Made by a program: the position numbers and the translations under genes. The notes under the pieces were generated by a model that saw only the letters and a program-made list of their open reading frames with translations, ran no database searches and was not told the origin of the DNA. 64,000 nucleotides of DNA, taken from Hamiltosporidium tvaerminnensis. Taxonomy: Eukaryota > Microsporidia > Dubosqiidae. The stretch lies in the NCBI GenBank assembly GCA_022605425.2, contig CM061247.1, positions 731,501 to 795,500 of the forward strand, in the 5' to 3' direction. The first letter of the stretch is position 1, and each line of letters opens with the position of its first letter. Of this stretch, positions 1 to 8,862 are shown piece by piece.

Positions 1-1709
1 CTGTTAGTTATAAGGTTACTTATACTATTACTATCCCTACTACTATCCACACTACTATCCCTACTCATATCACTTATATTATATTCATTGTTAATTACCT
101 TTCTTTTTATCTCTTTAAGTGTTAACACCTTAAAAGTAAAGAAATTACTTTTATGTTCCTCAATAAAAGATTCTACTTGATTAAACCCTTTATGACTAAT
201 AAGTCTATTAAGAATAGAAAGCATAATGATAGTAGTATTAGTGGTATTAGTAGTATTAGTAGTATTAGTGGTATGTGTGTTAGTAGATATGTTGTTAGTA
301 TTGTTAGTAGATATGTTGTTAGTGTTGTTAGTATGGTTAGTAGATATGTTGTTAGTGTTGTTAGTAATACTACTAGTGTTAGTACTATCACCCCTATTAT
401 CACCCTTATTATCACCTTTATTATCACCCTCTACCTTAGTACTATACAAACTGTTATTTATTATACTGTTATACTGTATAATAAAAGGGTCATTAAAAGA
501 CTGTTTAAGTGATAGTTTAATAACACCTAAGGGTTGATTAATAACCTTTATTCTAATCTTTTTATTAGGTATGTTGTTAATGGTGTTGTTGATAGTAGTA
601 GTGTTGTTGATAGTACTTATGTTAACACCTAGTATACCCTTTATATTACTAGTAGTAGTACTAAAAGGGTTATAATTATCTATACTAGTACTAACAGGGT
701 TATAATTATCTATAATGGTACTAACACCCTGTTGTTTATATGTACTATCAGTAACACCCTGTTGTTTATATGTACAGTTACTAACACCCTGTTGTTTATA
801 AGTATTATCAGTAACACCCTGTTGTTTATATGTACCGTTACTAACACCCTGTTGTTTATAAGTATTATCAGTAACACCCTGTTGTTTATAAGTACTGTTA
901 CTAACACCCTGTTGTTTATAGGTACTGTTACTAACACCCTCTAACTTACTACCCTTATCAGTAACACCCTTTATAATACTACCCTTATCACTAACACCCT
1001 TTATAATACTACCCTTATCACTAACACCTCCTATACCCTTTACTCCTACTAATTTATCACTAACACCCCTTATAATACTACCCTTATCACTAACACCTCC
1101 TATACCCTTTACTCCTACTAACTTATCAATAACACCCTTTACCCTACTATTCCTACTTATATACCTGTTATATTTATATTCTGTTATTCTTTTTATCTTA
1201 TATAAATAACACCCTATTTCTCTTTTAATTATTAATTTTATTTTCATATTTTCTTTTTCTTTTTCTGGTGTTTCTAAACACATTTCTATTAATTCTATAA
1301 ATTCTCTATCATAATAATAAGTAATTGATAGGTTTGAAAGGTAATGTCTTAAAGAGGGTAAAGAGGAAAGGGGGTCAGAGGTATTAAAGTTGTGGGAGGG
1401 GGTGTTGTTGTGGGAGGGGGTGTTAATGGTATTAGTAGTGTTATTAGTAGTATCAGAGGTACTGTTATTAACACCCTCTTCTATCCTACCTCTATTTTTA
1501 ACACCCTCTTGTATATTACCTATATTACTAACACCCCCTACATACCCTATATCATTAACACCTCCTACATACCCTCTATCATTAACACCCCCTTCTACTA
1601 CCAGAGTATTGTTAACACCCTTTATATCCTCTAACATACCCTTACTATTACTAACACCCTTTATATCCTCTGAAATACCTTTACAATTATTAACACCCTT
1701 TATATCCTC
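1..1709 (-). CDS. TAF2: TAF2, C-terminal block, runs off the window
   Basis: If the extra T at about 1710 is skipped, reading from 1709 stays open to base 1 without a stop, in the phase that encodes the GVN/GVS repeats. It holds the final repeats of the KGMLEDIKGVNNS array, GYVGGVND units, a unique stretch (RHYLSNLSITYYYDREFIEL, then IKREIGCYLYKIKRITEYKY), arrays of GSIIKGVSDK and TYKQQGVTD, and another unique stretch (KKIRIKVINQPLGVIKLSLK). NTNN-rich spacers and FNQVESFIEEHKSNFFTF follow. The unique stretches are compatible with the late HEAT/ARM region of TAF2 but too diverged to assign alone; the link rests on continuity of frame and repeat. The gene thus exceeds 2200 codons before its unseen stop; yeast and human TAF2 have roughly 1200-1400. 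Confidence 0.62.
721..950 (-). repeat. 30-bp in-frame tandem array in TAF2 (TYKQQGV type)
   Basis: About eight units of 30 bp each contain TAACACCCTGTTGTTTATA on the + strand. On the coding strand they give a ten-residue unit of the form QQGVT(S)D(N)STYK. Units differ mainly in third-position and Asp/Asn/Ser/Thr changes, as expected for an expanding coding minisatellite. Confidence 0.85.
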
Positions 1710-1860
1710 ATAATATACCCTTAGTATCATTAACACCCTTTATACCCTCTAGCATACCCTTACTATTATTAACACCCTTTATATCCTCTAACATACCCTT
1801 ACTATTATTAACACCCTTTATATTCTCTAACATACCTTTACTATCACTAACACCCTCTAT
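1600..1860 (-). repeat. 39-bp coding minisatellite at TAF2 central/C-terminal junction
   Basis: Units of 39 bp (successive AACACCC at 1732, 1771 and 1810) encode KGMLEDIKGVNNS. Units to the left (1600-1710) are in the same register except for the one-base insertion at about 1710 that creates the TGA. The repeat continues across the frameshift, which shows that both sides belong to one gene. Confidence 0.85.
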
Positions 1861-4632
1861 ACTTCTTATATAATAATATAACCCCTTTATTATATACATC
1901 CTAACACCTCTTTCTTCATTCTCTATCATATTATAAATAACACCTCTTACTTTACTATTACTCATACCAATACATAATAACACCTCTATAGCTATTAATC
2001 TAACACCTATATAATTATCACTACTTAAATAAGAAATAACACCTTCTAATTCTAAATCTATTAATTTATATTTATGTAATCTACCATATAATAATAAACT
2101 AACACATGTTAATATATTACAAGTACTAGGAAATAACAGGTCCATTCTTCTTATTCTCTCTATGATCTGTAAAGCTTGTAAGAGGTAGTTATTGTTATTA
2201 TTATTAGTACTGGTGTTAAGAGGGTGATAATTATTAGTATTGGTATTAACACCCTTTTGTTCATTAGTAGTATAGTTAGAGGGGTGATAATTATTAGTAT
2301 TGGTATTAACACCCTTTTGTTCATAAGTAGTATAGTTAGAGGGGTGATAATTATTAGTATTGTTACTAACACCCTGTTGTTCATAAGTACTGTTACTAAC
2401 ACCCTGTTGTTGATTAGTACTATTACTAACACCCTTATAATCATTACTACTGTTACTAACACCCTCTAATTCACAACCACTCTTACTAACACCCTGTTGT
2501 TTATCTATACTATTACTAACACCCTCTAACACTACCCTACTGTTATTAACACCCTCTAATCCATTATCCTCTAATCCATTATACCTAACACCCTCTAATC
2601 CACTATTACTAACACCCTCTAATCCATTATCCTCCAATCCATTATACCTAACACCCTCCAATCCATTATACCTAACACCCTCATTACCCTCCACTCCACT
2701 ACCCACCACCCCCTTATCACTTACATACCCTTTACCCATACTACATAGTGGTAACCCTATACACTCTACTAAACTACCAATATAATAACTATCACTATAC
2801 CCATTACTACTATTATCATTATATTTAAGTAAATTAATAATAAAAGATAGTGTTATTTCACTATTAATATTCTTACTTCTTAAAATATAAGGATTACTAA
2901 CACTTATACTTCTTATTATTTCTTTTTCTATAAAATAAGAAGTAAAAGAATTATAATCATTACTTTTAACTATAGTACTACTTAAATAACAATATTTTCT
3001 TATAAAGAATTGTAATAATCTCATATAACCAGAAGAAAAAGGTGTTATGGTATTATAATTATCATAGCTACTACAACTACTAATATCAAGAGGGTAATTA
3101 GTAGTATTGTTGTTATTTGTACTTATATTGTTGTTATAGGTGTTGTTAAGGTTAGTAGTAAGTATGTTAGTATAGGGGTTAGTACTATAGGGGTTATGGT
3201 GGTTATTGGTGTTAGTACCATAGGTGTTAGTATAGGGGTTATGGTGGTTATTGGTGTTAGTAGTAGGTATGTTAGTATAGGGGTTATGGTGGTTATTGGT
3301 GTTAGTATAGGTGTTAGTATAAGGGTTAGTATAAGGGTTAGTACTATAGGGGTTATTGGTGTTAGTATAAGGGTTAGTATAAGGGTTAGTACTATAAGGG
3401 TTTGTATAAGGGTTAGTACTGTTATTGGTGTTAGTATAAGGACTATCATTGTTATAAGTGTTGGTATCATAGGTGTTATATATCTTATCAGTATATTCTT
3501 CATTAACACCCTTTTGTTCATTAGGTGTGTGATTAAGAGGGTGTTGTTCATCTATAGTATAATTATCACCCCTATAATCATTAGTACTCTTATTAACACC
3601 CTTATAATTATCAGTACTGTTATTATCACCCCTATAATCATTAGTACTGTTATTATCACCCTTATAATCATACTCCTTATCACCAACACCCTTATAATCA
3701 TTAGTATCACTCTCTAACCCTTTATCATCAACACCCCTATAATCATACCCCTTATAATTAACACCCTTATAATCATACCCCTTATCACTAACACCCTCAC
3801 CCCCTCCAACATTACAGTGTGTTAATATGTACATACATTCTACTCTTATTTTATAATAAAAATGTATATTATTAAGAACCCTTTCTAAAGCATTAACAGT
3901 TAATTCTGATACATTATATTTAAGACCTTTTAAAGCATCCATTTGTCCAAATACACTTCTATCACTTAACAACTGTTCAACAAACATATAATCAGGTTGT
4001 AAAAGTGTAAAATCATGTAAATATAACATATCAGGATCTATACGTATCCAAAGTACAGATAAATCAGTGGATTTATCTACTGATTTTTTTGTACGTGTAT
4101 GGTAATAGAAAGAGAATGTACCTGATAATGGTATAATGTGGTCAAATACTCCTTCTGTTTCGTAACATCTTATTGTTGTGGTTGTGTTTTCTGTTTTGTT
4201 TATGGATGTACTGAGTGTAGAAGTACTTTTTTGTTTTATGCATAAATCTATTTTATTTTTTTTTGTATTTATGCGCATAAATATTGTTATTTTTAAAATA
4301 CCGCTGTGTAGAACGTAAGTGTCTATTAATGATCTACAGTCTTTACCACATACGTCTTTAAGTATCTTATAGAAGTCAGAGAGTGTAGCAGAAGTATTAG
4401 AGAATGAAATGTAATTATTGTTTGTATGGTTGTTATTGTTATTACTAACACTCTGTTGTTCATTAGTACTATAGTTAGAGGGGTGTTGTTCGTTACTACT
4501 GTTACTAAGACCCTTATAATCCTTACTACTATCACTAACACCCTCCAATCCACTATCCCTATTACTAACACCCTCTAACATATCCTTATTACTAACACCC
4601 TCTAACATAATCCTTACTACTGTTACTAACAC
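1708..4632 (-). CDS. TAF2: TAF2, central block with HEAT-like region
   Basis: The central TAF2 block continues in the same reading frame as the N-terminal block. After GVSN repeats comes the M1 C-terminal module: KILKDVCGKDCRSLIDTYV and SGILKITIFMRINTKKNKID fit the TAF2 pattern of a helix, an SGV-like turn and an FNRKKN strand. LWIRIDPDMLYL and QPDYMFVEQLLSDRS then match the strongly conserved TAF2 segment WIRxDxDM...QxDYMwxxQL. HEAT-like helices follow (NALERVLNNIHFYYKIRVEC). Long arrays (NPYTNTNN, DYKGVN, GLEGVRYNGLEDN, NEQQGVSN, KGMLEDIKGVNNS) separate the helices, for example before LQALQIIERIRRMDLLFP and GVRLIAIEVLLCIG. The GTG at 4632 is only the first sense codon after a stop, not a credible start. 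The frame ends at TGA 1708-1710 within a 39-bp repeat, where one extra T explains the stop; the frame carries on at 1709. Confidence 0.86.
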   Translation of the reverse strand: MLVTVVRIMLEGVSNKDMLEGVSNRDSGLEGVSDSSKDYKGLSNSSNEQHPSNYSTNEQQSVSNNNNNHTNNNYISFSNTSATLSDFYKILKDVCGKDCRSLIDTYVLHSGILKITIFMRINTKKNKIDLCIKQKSTSTLSTSINKTENTTTTIRCYETEGVFDHIIPLSGTFSFYYHTRTKKSVDKSTDLSVLWIRIDPDMLYLHDFTLLQPDYMFVEQLLSDRSVFGQMDALKGLKYNVSELTVNALERVLNNIHFYYKIRVECMYILTHCNVGGGEGVSDKGYDYKGVNYKGYDYRGVDDKGLESDTNDYKGVGDKEYDYKGDNNSTNDYRGDNNSTDNYKGVNKSTNDYRGDNYTIDEQHPLNHTPNEQKGVNEEYTDKIYNTYDTNTYNNDSPYTNTNNSTNPYTNPYSTNPYTNPYTNTNNPYSTNPYTNPYTNTYTNTNNHHNPYTNIPTTNTNNHHNPYTNTYGTNTNNHHNPYSTNPYTNILTTNLNNTYNNNISTNNNNTTNYPLDISSCSSYDNYNTITPFSSGYMRLLQFFIRKYCYLSSTIVKSNDYNSFTSYFIEKEIIRSISVSNPYILRSKNINSEITLSFIINLLKYNDNSSNGYSDSYYIGSLVECIGLPLCSMGKGYVSDKGVVGSGVEGNEGVRYNGLEGVRYNGLEDNGLEGVSNSGLEGVRYNGLEDNGLEGVNNSRVVLEGVSNSIDKQQGVSKSGCELEGVSNSSNDYKGVSNSTNQQQGVSNSTYEQQGVSNNTNNYHPSNYTTYEQKGVNTNTNNYHPSNYTTNEQKGVNTNTNNYHPLNTSTNNNNNNYLLQALQIIERIRRMDLLFPSTCNILTCVSLLLYGRLHKYKLIDLELEGVISYLSSDNYIGVRLIAIEVLLCIGMSNSKVRGVIYNMIENEERGVRMYIIKGLYYYIRSIEGVSDSKGMLENIKGVNNSKGMLEDIKGVNNSKGMLEGIKGVNDTKGIL
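2220..2720 (-). repeat. Coding minisatellites in TAF2 (NEQQGVSN and GLEGVRYN types)
   Basis: Two adjoining arrays. At about 2220-2460, units of 30 to 60 bp encode NEQQGVSN or NEQKGVNTNTNNYHP. At about 2460-2720, units encode GLEGVRYN, GLEDN and GLEGVSNS. All unit lengths are multiples of three and all contain the TAACACCC octamer, read as Gly-Val-Ser/Asn/Arg on the coding strand. Confidence 0.8.
3125..3820 (-). repeat. Coding minisatellites in TAF2 (NPYTN and DYKGVN types)
   Basis: At about 3125-3480 the coding strand gives NPYT(N)TNNHH and STNPYTN units; the DNA unit is built on GGTTAGTATAGGGGTTA and lacks the exact octamer. At about 3530-3820 units such as DYKGVN, DYRGDN and DNYKGVNKS take over, again with TAACACCC or the related TATCACCC. 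The arrays interrupt the HEAT-like part of TAF2. Confidence 0.8.
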
Positions 4633-4675
4633 CCTCTAACATATCCTTATCACTAACACCCTCTAACATATCCTA
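4617..4675 (-). other. Two compensating 1-bp indels in TAF2
   Basis: Reading down the gene, one G is missing where the repeat should read AGGGATATG (about 4670), and one T is extra where it should read GGATATG (about 4608-4617). Between them the frame passes through TAG at 4663-4665 and at 4636-4638. Outside them the original frame is restored: 4663 and 1708 lie in the same phase. Both changes are one-base slips in near-identical repeat units, so sequencing or consensus error and real mutation are equally possible. Confidence 0.7.
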
Positions 4676-6633
4676 TTACTAACACCCTCTAATACATTAT
4701 CCCTATTACTAACACCCCCTACCATAACCCCACTAATTACCCATGTATTGTTAAACATTATAATTCTATTAACTATTCTTTGCATAAAAGCTCTACTTAA
4801 ATTATTTTCTAAAACATGAAAAAAAAGTGTACTTTTAGTTAAAAAGAAAAAAGAAGAATAATTATTTCTCTTAACAGAATATAAAGGATATTCTTTAATA
4901 TCTTTAGAAATAACATATTCTTTATATTTATATATATTATAAATATAAGATGTATTACCTAATATTATACGTAATATATTATCTTTTATATAACCTTGTA
5001 ATCCTTTATATATAAAAGAATCTTGTATATTATAAGGGTGTTGTAATATAAGAATTGAATACATTTTACTAAGTTTATATTTTAAAGAATATAAATGTTC
5101 TATTGGTGGTAATGTAAGGGTGTTAGGTATATGTTTATTATTTATGTCATTAGAGGTGTTATATGAAGAAGTAGATATAGGTAAATAAGAGGTGTTAATG
5201 TATATAGATTCATGTGATACGAAAGGGGTTATAAATGACATAGGAAATATCAGGGATGGTTTTTTAAAGGGTATATAAGAAAATGTGGTGTTATTTGTAG
5301 GGTTAGTTGGATTGTTAAATAAAGGGGTGTTATTGATAGTGTTGTTGGTATTGTTAAATAAAGGGGTGTTATTTGTAGGGTTATTAGTATTGTTAAATAA
5401 AGGGGTGTTATTTATACTGTTATTAGTACTGTTAAATAACGGGGTGTTATTGTTTATAATGGTTGTTTGTGTGAATGTCTCGGTTATCTTATGTATGTTA
5501 AGAATATCACCTGTTATTTCTGTAAGAGAATCTTTTATCTTATTTATTAGACATAAAGGTATGTAAAGGTAAATGTTAGTAGAAATATCATGTATTTCAA
5601 AAGTACCGAGAATAAAGGATATGTGTGTAGGATGAGTAAAGGGTATTTTATAGGTGTATATGTTAAAGGGGGTATTATCAGTAGTGTTAGTATGTATGGG
5701 GGTAGTGTTATTAGCTGTATTGTCTAACACCCCTTTATTAGTACTACTGTTATCTAACACCCCTTTATTACTACCACAAGTATCTAACACCCCTTTATTA
5801 CTACTACTAGTATCTAACACCCCTTTATTACTACTACTAGTATCTAACACCCTCTTATCCCTATTCTCATCCTTAGTCTTATCACTAGCCTTGTTAGTTG
5901 TATGTACAGTGGTGCCTTGTAACACCCCTGGTGATACAAGTGTTAAATCAGGTGTTATAGGAATAACATATGTTATAATATAAGAGGTAGGGGTGTTAAT
6001 ATAAGGAAATAAAGAAGTATGAGTGTTAGTTCCTAATATTTCTATATGATTATCTATTTGATGTGTTAGTATTGCAGGGTTATTTATTGGTATTTCATAT
6101 TCTATTGTTATTTTAAGAGGGGTGTTAATAGGTAGAGTAAGGGATTTATTATTAATTAGTGTGTAAAGGGTGTTATTAATATGGGGATTAGTTAAAGGGG
6201 TGTTATTAATACTATTGTTGTTTAACAGGGTGTTATTACCACTACTGTTGTTTAATAGGGTGTTATTACCACTACTCTTATTTAATAGGGTGTTATTACC
6301 ACTACTGTTGTTTAACAGGGTGTTATTACCACTACTGTTGTTTAACATGGTGTTATTACTATCCTTAGAAGTATCTTTATTACTATTATAGGTATCCTTG
6401 TTATCCTTATTACAATCCTTGTTATACCTGTTACGGCCTTTCTTGTTATCTTGGAGAGAATATTTCTGGTTATCTTCTGTTATTATAAGATTGGTAATTT
6501 CTAAATGATTAATATTAAATGTAATGGTAGGTGTTGGTGTTATAAGGTGTATTTCTGTATATGCTGATGTTCTGTGGTTGTTATGGTTTAGAAAGAAGAC
6601 TAGCTTTTGTGAAAATATAATTGGTTTATCCAT
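4663..6633 (-). CDS. TAF2: TAF2 (TFIID subunit), N-terminal block
   Basis: This is the N-terminal 656 codons of TAF2, the TFIID subunit that helps position TFIID on the core promoter. It resembles the M1 aminopeptidase fold without the HExxH zinc site. The start carries an N-domain-like stretch (residues about 1-60). Near the C-end, segments such as YKGLQGYIKDNILR and STLFFHVLENNLSRAFMQRI match the TAF2 region before the HEAT repeats. Between these lie Asn/Thr/Ser-rich arrays (NNTLLNNSSG, NKGVLDTSSS, NNTPLFNNTN types) that TAF2 elsewhere lacks. The ATG at 6633 directly follows CCCCC, supporting this start. The frame ends at a TAG (4663-4665) inside a GVSN-type repeat, but the same frame reopens at 4632 with the next TAF2 domain, so this is one gene interrupted by small indels. 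No HExxH is seen, as expected for the family. The family call is firm; intactness is not. Confidence 0.84.
   Translation of the reverse strand: MDKPIIFSQKLVFFLNHNNHRTSAYTEIHLITPTPTITFNINHLEITNLIITEDNQKYSLQDNKKGRNRYNKDCNKDNKDTYNSNKDTSKDSNNTMLNNSSGNNTLLNNSSGNNTLLNKSSGNNTLLNNSSGNNTLLNNNSINNTPLTNPHINNTLYTLINNKSLTLPINTPLKITIEYEIPINNPAILTHQIDNHIEILGTNTHTSLFPYINTPTSYIITYVIPITPDLTLVSPGVLQGTTVHTTNKASDKTKDENRDKRVLDTSSSNKGVLDTSSSNKGVLDTCGSNKGVLDNSSTNKGVLDNTANNTTPIHTNTTDNTPFNIYTYKIPFTHPTHISFILGTFEIHDISTNIYLYIPLCLINKIKDSLTEITGDILNIHKITETFTQTTIINNNTPLFNSTNNSINNTPLFNNTNNPTNNTPLFNNTNNTINNTPLFNNPTNPTNNTTFSYIPFKKPSLIFPMSFITPFVSHESIYINTSYLPISTSSYNTSNDINNKHIPNTLTLPPIEHLYSLKYKLSKMYSILILQHPYNIQDSFIYKGLQGYIKDNILRIILGNTSYIYNIYKYKEYVISKDIKEYPLYSVKRNNYSSFFFLTKSTLFFHVLENNLSRAFMQRIVNRIIMFNNTWVISGVMVGGVSNRDNVLEGVSNRIC
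5285..5460 (-). repeat. 39-bp coding minisatellite in TAF2 (NNTPLFN type)
   Basis: Four units with exact 39-bp spacing (GGGGTGTTATT at 5324, 5363, 5402 and 5441 on the + strand). On the coding strand the octamer reads TAACACCCC and is translated Asn-Asn-Thr-Pro-Leu, i.e. the reverse orientation to the GVS arrays of the downstream half. Confidence 0.85.
5720..5870 (-). repeat. 30-bp coding minisatellite in TAF2 (NKGVLDTSSS type)
   Basis: Five units of 30 bp containing CTAACACCCCTTTATTACT on the + strand. On the coding strand the octamer is in the phase GGG GTG TTA (Gly-Val-Leu), one base off the GGT GTT A phase used in the GVS arrays. Confidence 0.85.
6180..6365 (-). repeat. 30-bp coding minisatellite in TAF2 (NNTLLNNSSG type)
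   Basis: Six to seven units of 30 bp carrying GGGTGTTATTACCACTACT on the + strand, encoding NNTLLNNSSG. It lies after the N-domain of TAF2, near residues 90-155. Confidence 0.85.
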
Positions 6634-6638
6634 GGGGG
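6634..6638 (-). promoter_or_regulatory. CCCCC start-adjacent motif of TAF2
   Basis: The ATG of TAF2 is immediately preceded by CCCCC on the coding strand (GGGGG at 6634-6638 on +). CCC-like motifs directly upstream of start codons are described as a microsporidian gene signal. It supports the start at 6633. Confidence 0.5.
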
Positions 6639-6654
6639 TTAACGGATAGGAATG

Positions 6655-6980
6655 AAGAAATAAGGGAAGGGTGTTATATAAGGGAGGAAGGTAGAGAAGG
6701 GAATAAAGGGGGGTGTTAATATAAGGAAGAGTATAAAGGGGATTTAAGGGAGGGTGTTAGTATAAAGGAAATAGTAGGTTATTAAAGGGGTGTTAGGATA
6801 AAGTCTAGTATCTTATGTTAAAGGGGTGTTAGGATAAAGTCTAGTATCATATTTTAAGGGTGTGTTAATATAAACCCTAGTATCATATTTTAAAGAGATG
6901 TTAGTATATGGGAAATAGTAGGTTATTATAGGAGGTATTAATATAAACTATAATATCATATGTTAAAGGGGTGTTACTTA
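6655..6980. repeat. Non-coding GGGTGTTA repeats upstream of TAF2, including a 36-bp array
   Basis: The octamer continues past the TAF2 start into DNA with no reading frame, near 6668, 6712, 6753, 6789, 6825 and 6969, with variants at about 6860 and 6898. From 6782 the spacing is regular: units starting TTAAAGGGGTGTTA at 6782 and 6818, a variant at 6854 and further decayed units to 6965, period 36 bp. The array would lie in the TAF2 upstream region. No promoter can be pinned down in it. Confidence 0.75.
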
Positions 6981-7089
6981 ACTGTAATATTTCTTTTTTA
7001 TAATGAATTTAATATAAATCCCTAAAAACAAATAATTTAAAGGTGAAAAATACTTTTATAAAAAAGAAATAATATAATTAACTGGTGAT

Positions 7090-7802
7090 TTATTTAAAAG
7101 TATCACATCTTTTTAAAATAGTGGCAAGTGTTATATTTGTTTTCATGACATTAACGCAGTTCTAGGTTTAACATAAATGACTGATCCCATATCACTCGAT
7201 AGGTACCCCCTATATACTTGTAACTCAAAGCCTTTCATATAAGAGATGTGTAGAACCTTATTAATCGGCGAGGCAGTTTGCCAAGTGTTTGATAATCTCC
7301 GTAGCATGAATGTGATCGTAGGTTGAGATCCCCTTTCTTAGGACTATGCAGCATTTCCACTTACTCTACACTTTCTGAACCCCATAAACTTCTAGCTAAA
7401 ATATATTTTAGAAGCTTACATAGGATTCAAATGGGCATTACAATGTTATATCGACAGGTATAGCCTGCTAGTTGGCTCTCCTGGCTCTAAAGTATACTAT
7501 TTTTGTATCTTTCAGACACTAAGTTTCCAAACCCGAGTGAACAAGGTTGGGTTTACATACATTTATATCGCAATTACCGAGAATTTCAGTGGCTGATTTC
7601 GATCTAGTTCCATAAAAAGTCACAAATGAGTTTGACAAATAAGCTTAAGAATTGTTAGACCTTCTCTTTCTCATACAAATCGCCATGCATAATATAAAAT
7701 ATAGTTTGTTTTTCTTCCTACGAAATTTAAAAGTAACTTTCACACCATTTTCATTAACTAATTGCCACGCAGAAAGTTTTTATTGTGGCTATTCTCTCTC
7801 CA
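7090..7802 (+). repeat. Dispersed repeat family A, copy 1
   Basis: About 710 bp, alignable by eye to 34237-34955 and 41739-42460 and, inverted, to 19931-20610. It starts with TTATTTAAAAGTATCACATC and ends near ATTGCCACGCAGAAAGTTTT and TGTGGCTATTCTCTCTCC. The middle is more GC-rich than its surroundings. No copy has a shared open frame (the short frame at 7652-7948 is specific to this copy), so it behaves as a non-autonomous element or structured non-coding repeat. No convincing terminal inverted repeat is seen. Confidence 0.8.
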
Positions 7803-8862
7803 TAATTCGAGTTGCAAAAAAATCTTTGTTTAAAATAATATCAAATCAAATATATGTAGAAAATAAAAAAATTAAGTCTGATAAAGACCAAATGTGCCGC
7901 AAAGATTTTTTTTATGATTGCTTAAACTATAATTCTTTTAGATTTTAGGACTTATTGAGAGATAAATTCATTTTTATTTATAAATGAGTTCCAAAGCTAA
8001 TATATTATGATTTACTGAACACAGTGTTTAAAAAATAATATTATATTTTTAAAAGCTTTAGCCATTACTAATAATAAATCATTTATAAATCTTTATCGCT
8101 TGGAAAAAATAATTATTATTTTGAAATAACTAAAAAATCTACACAAAGTAAAGAATGTGGATTTTTGTTTAAAAACTAGATCATTTGATTTCATATAAAT
8201 ATGAGAGAACATAAAACTCATATCGTCATAAAAAATATTTTTTATGAAGAAAGAAGATTTAAGCATTAAAAGAAGCAAAACTTTAAACTGCTTATTTTAG
8301 AAAATCAAATAATTATTTACTTTCTACATGATATAATTTATCTAAAGACAGGTTGATACAAAGAAATGCATAGTAACTTAAAAAAATAGTCTCTAATATT
8401 CTAAGTAATATAAATATATTTCCACAAAATTATATTAGAAGATTAAATAATGATATCTTTATAATAAATTTTATTTTTGTAAACATGGAAATTAAATTAT
8501 TTTTTTAATAAACAGTGTTTTAAAAGATTAGACCTACAAATTTTATTTTATGGTTTAATTATTTGTTGAATTAACCTGGAAAACTATTTGTTTGAATTTT
8601 GATTTTTTTTAAAAATTGAATCAAAATACTTGTACAATGGAAATATTTATTGAAAATTCTAGTTTTTAATATTCATTGAATGAAAATATAAAACATTAAA
8701 CTACTAAGACTTTGCCATATTTATTAAGAATTCATATTGTCTAATTACACATTGGAAAAGAAGATTAAGACTTTGCCATATTTATTAAGAATTCAAATTG
8801 TCTAATTACACATTAGATATAAACATTAGGACTTTGCCATATTTAAATAAATTCTTATTTTT
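7803..8862. other. Gene-free AT-rich stretch
   Basis: No supported gene. It contains the 61-bp tandem array at its right end, next to the 3' end of the 585-residue gene. Short frames here are AT-rich and without recognisable features. Confidence 0.5.
8704..8850. repeat. 61-bp tandem repeat, three copies
   Basis: Units begin at about 8704, 8765 and 8826 with AAGACTTTGCCATATTTATT and run through GTCTAATTACACATT; the third is partial. The array abuts the stop codon of the minus-strand gene at 8863, so it may form its 3' untranslated or termination region. Confidence 0.85.

Noticed and set aside
153-537. Overlapping Val/Leu/Ser-rich plus-strand frames
   Set aside because: They are antisense readings of the TAF2 repeat arrays, which are stop-poor in several frames.
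3196-3717. 173-codon Ile/Val/Ser-rich plus-strand frame
   Set aside because: Antisense of the NPYTN and DYKGVN arrays of TAF2; composition is repeat-driven.
7652-7948. 98-codon plus-strand frame
   Set aside because: It overlaps the end of family A copy 1 and continues into AT-rich flank; not conserved in copies 2 and 3.
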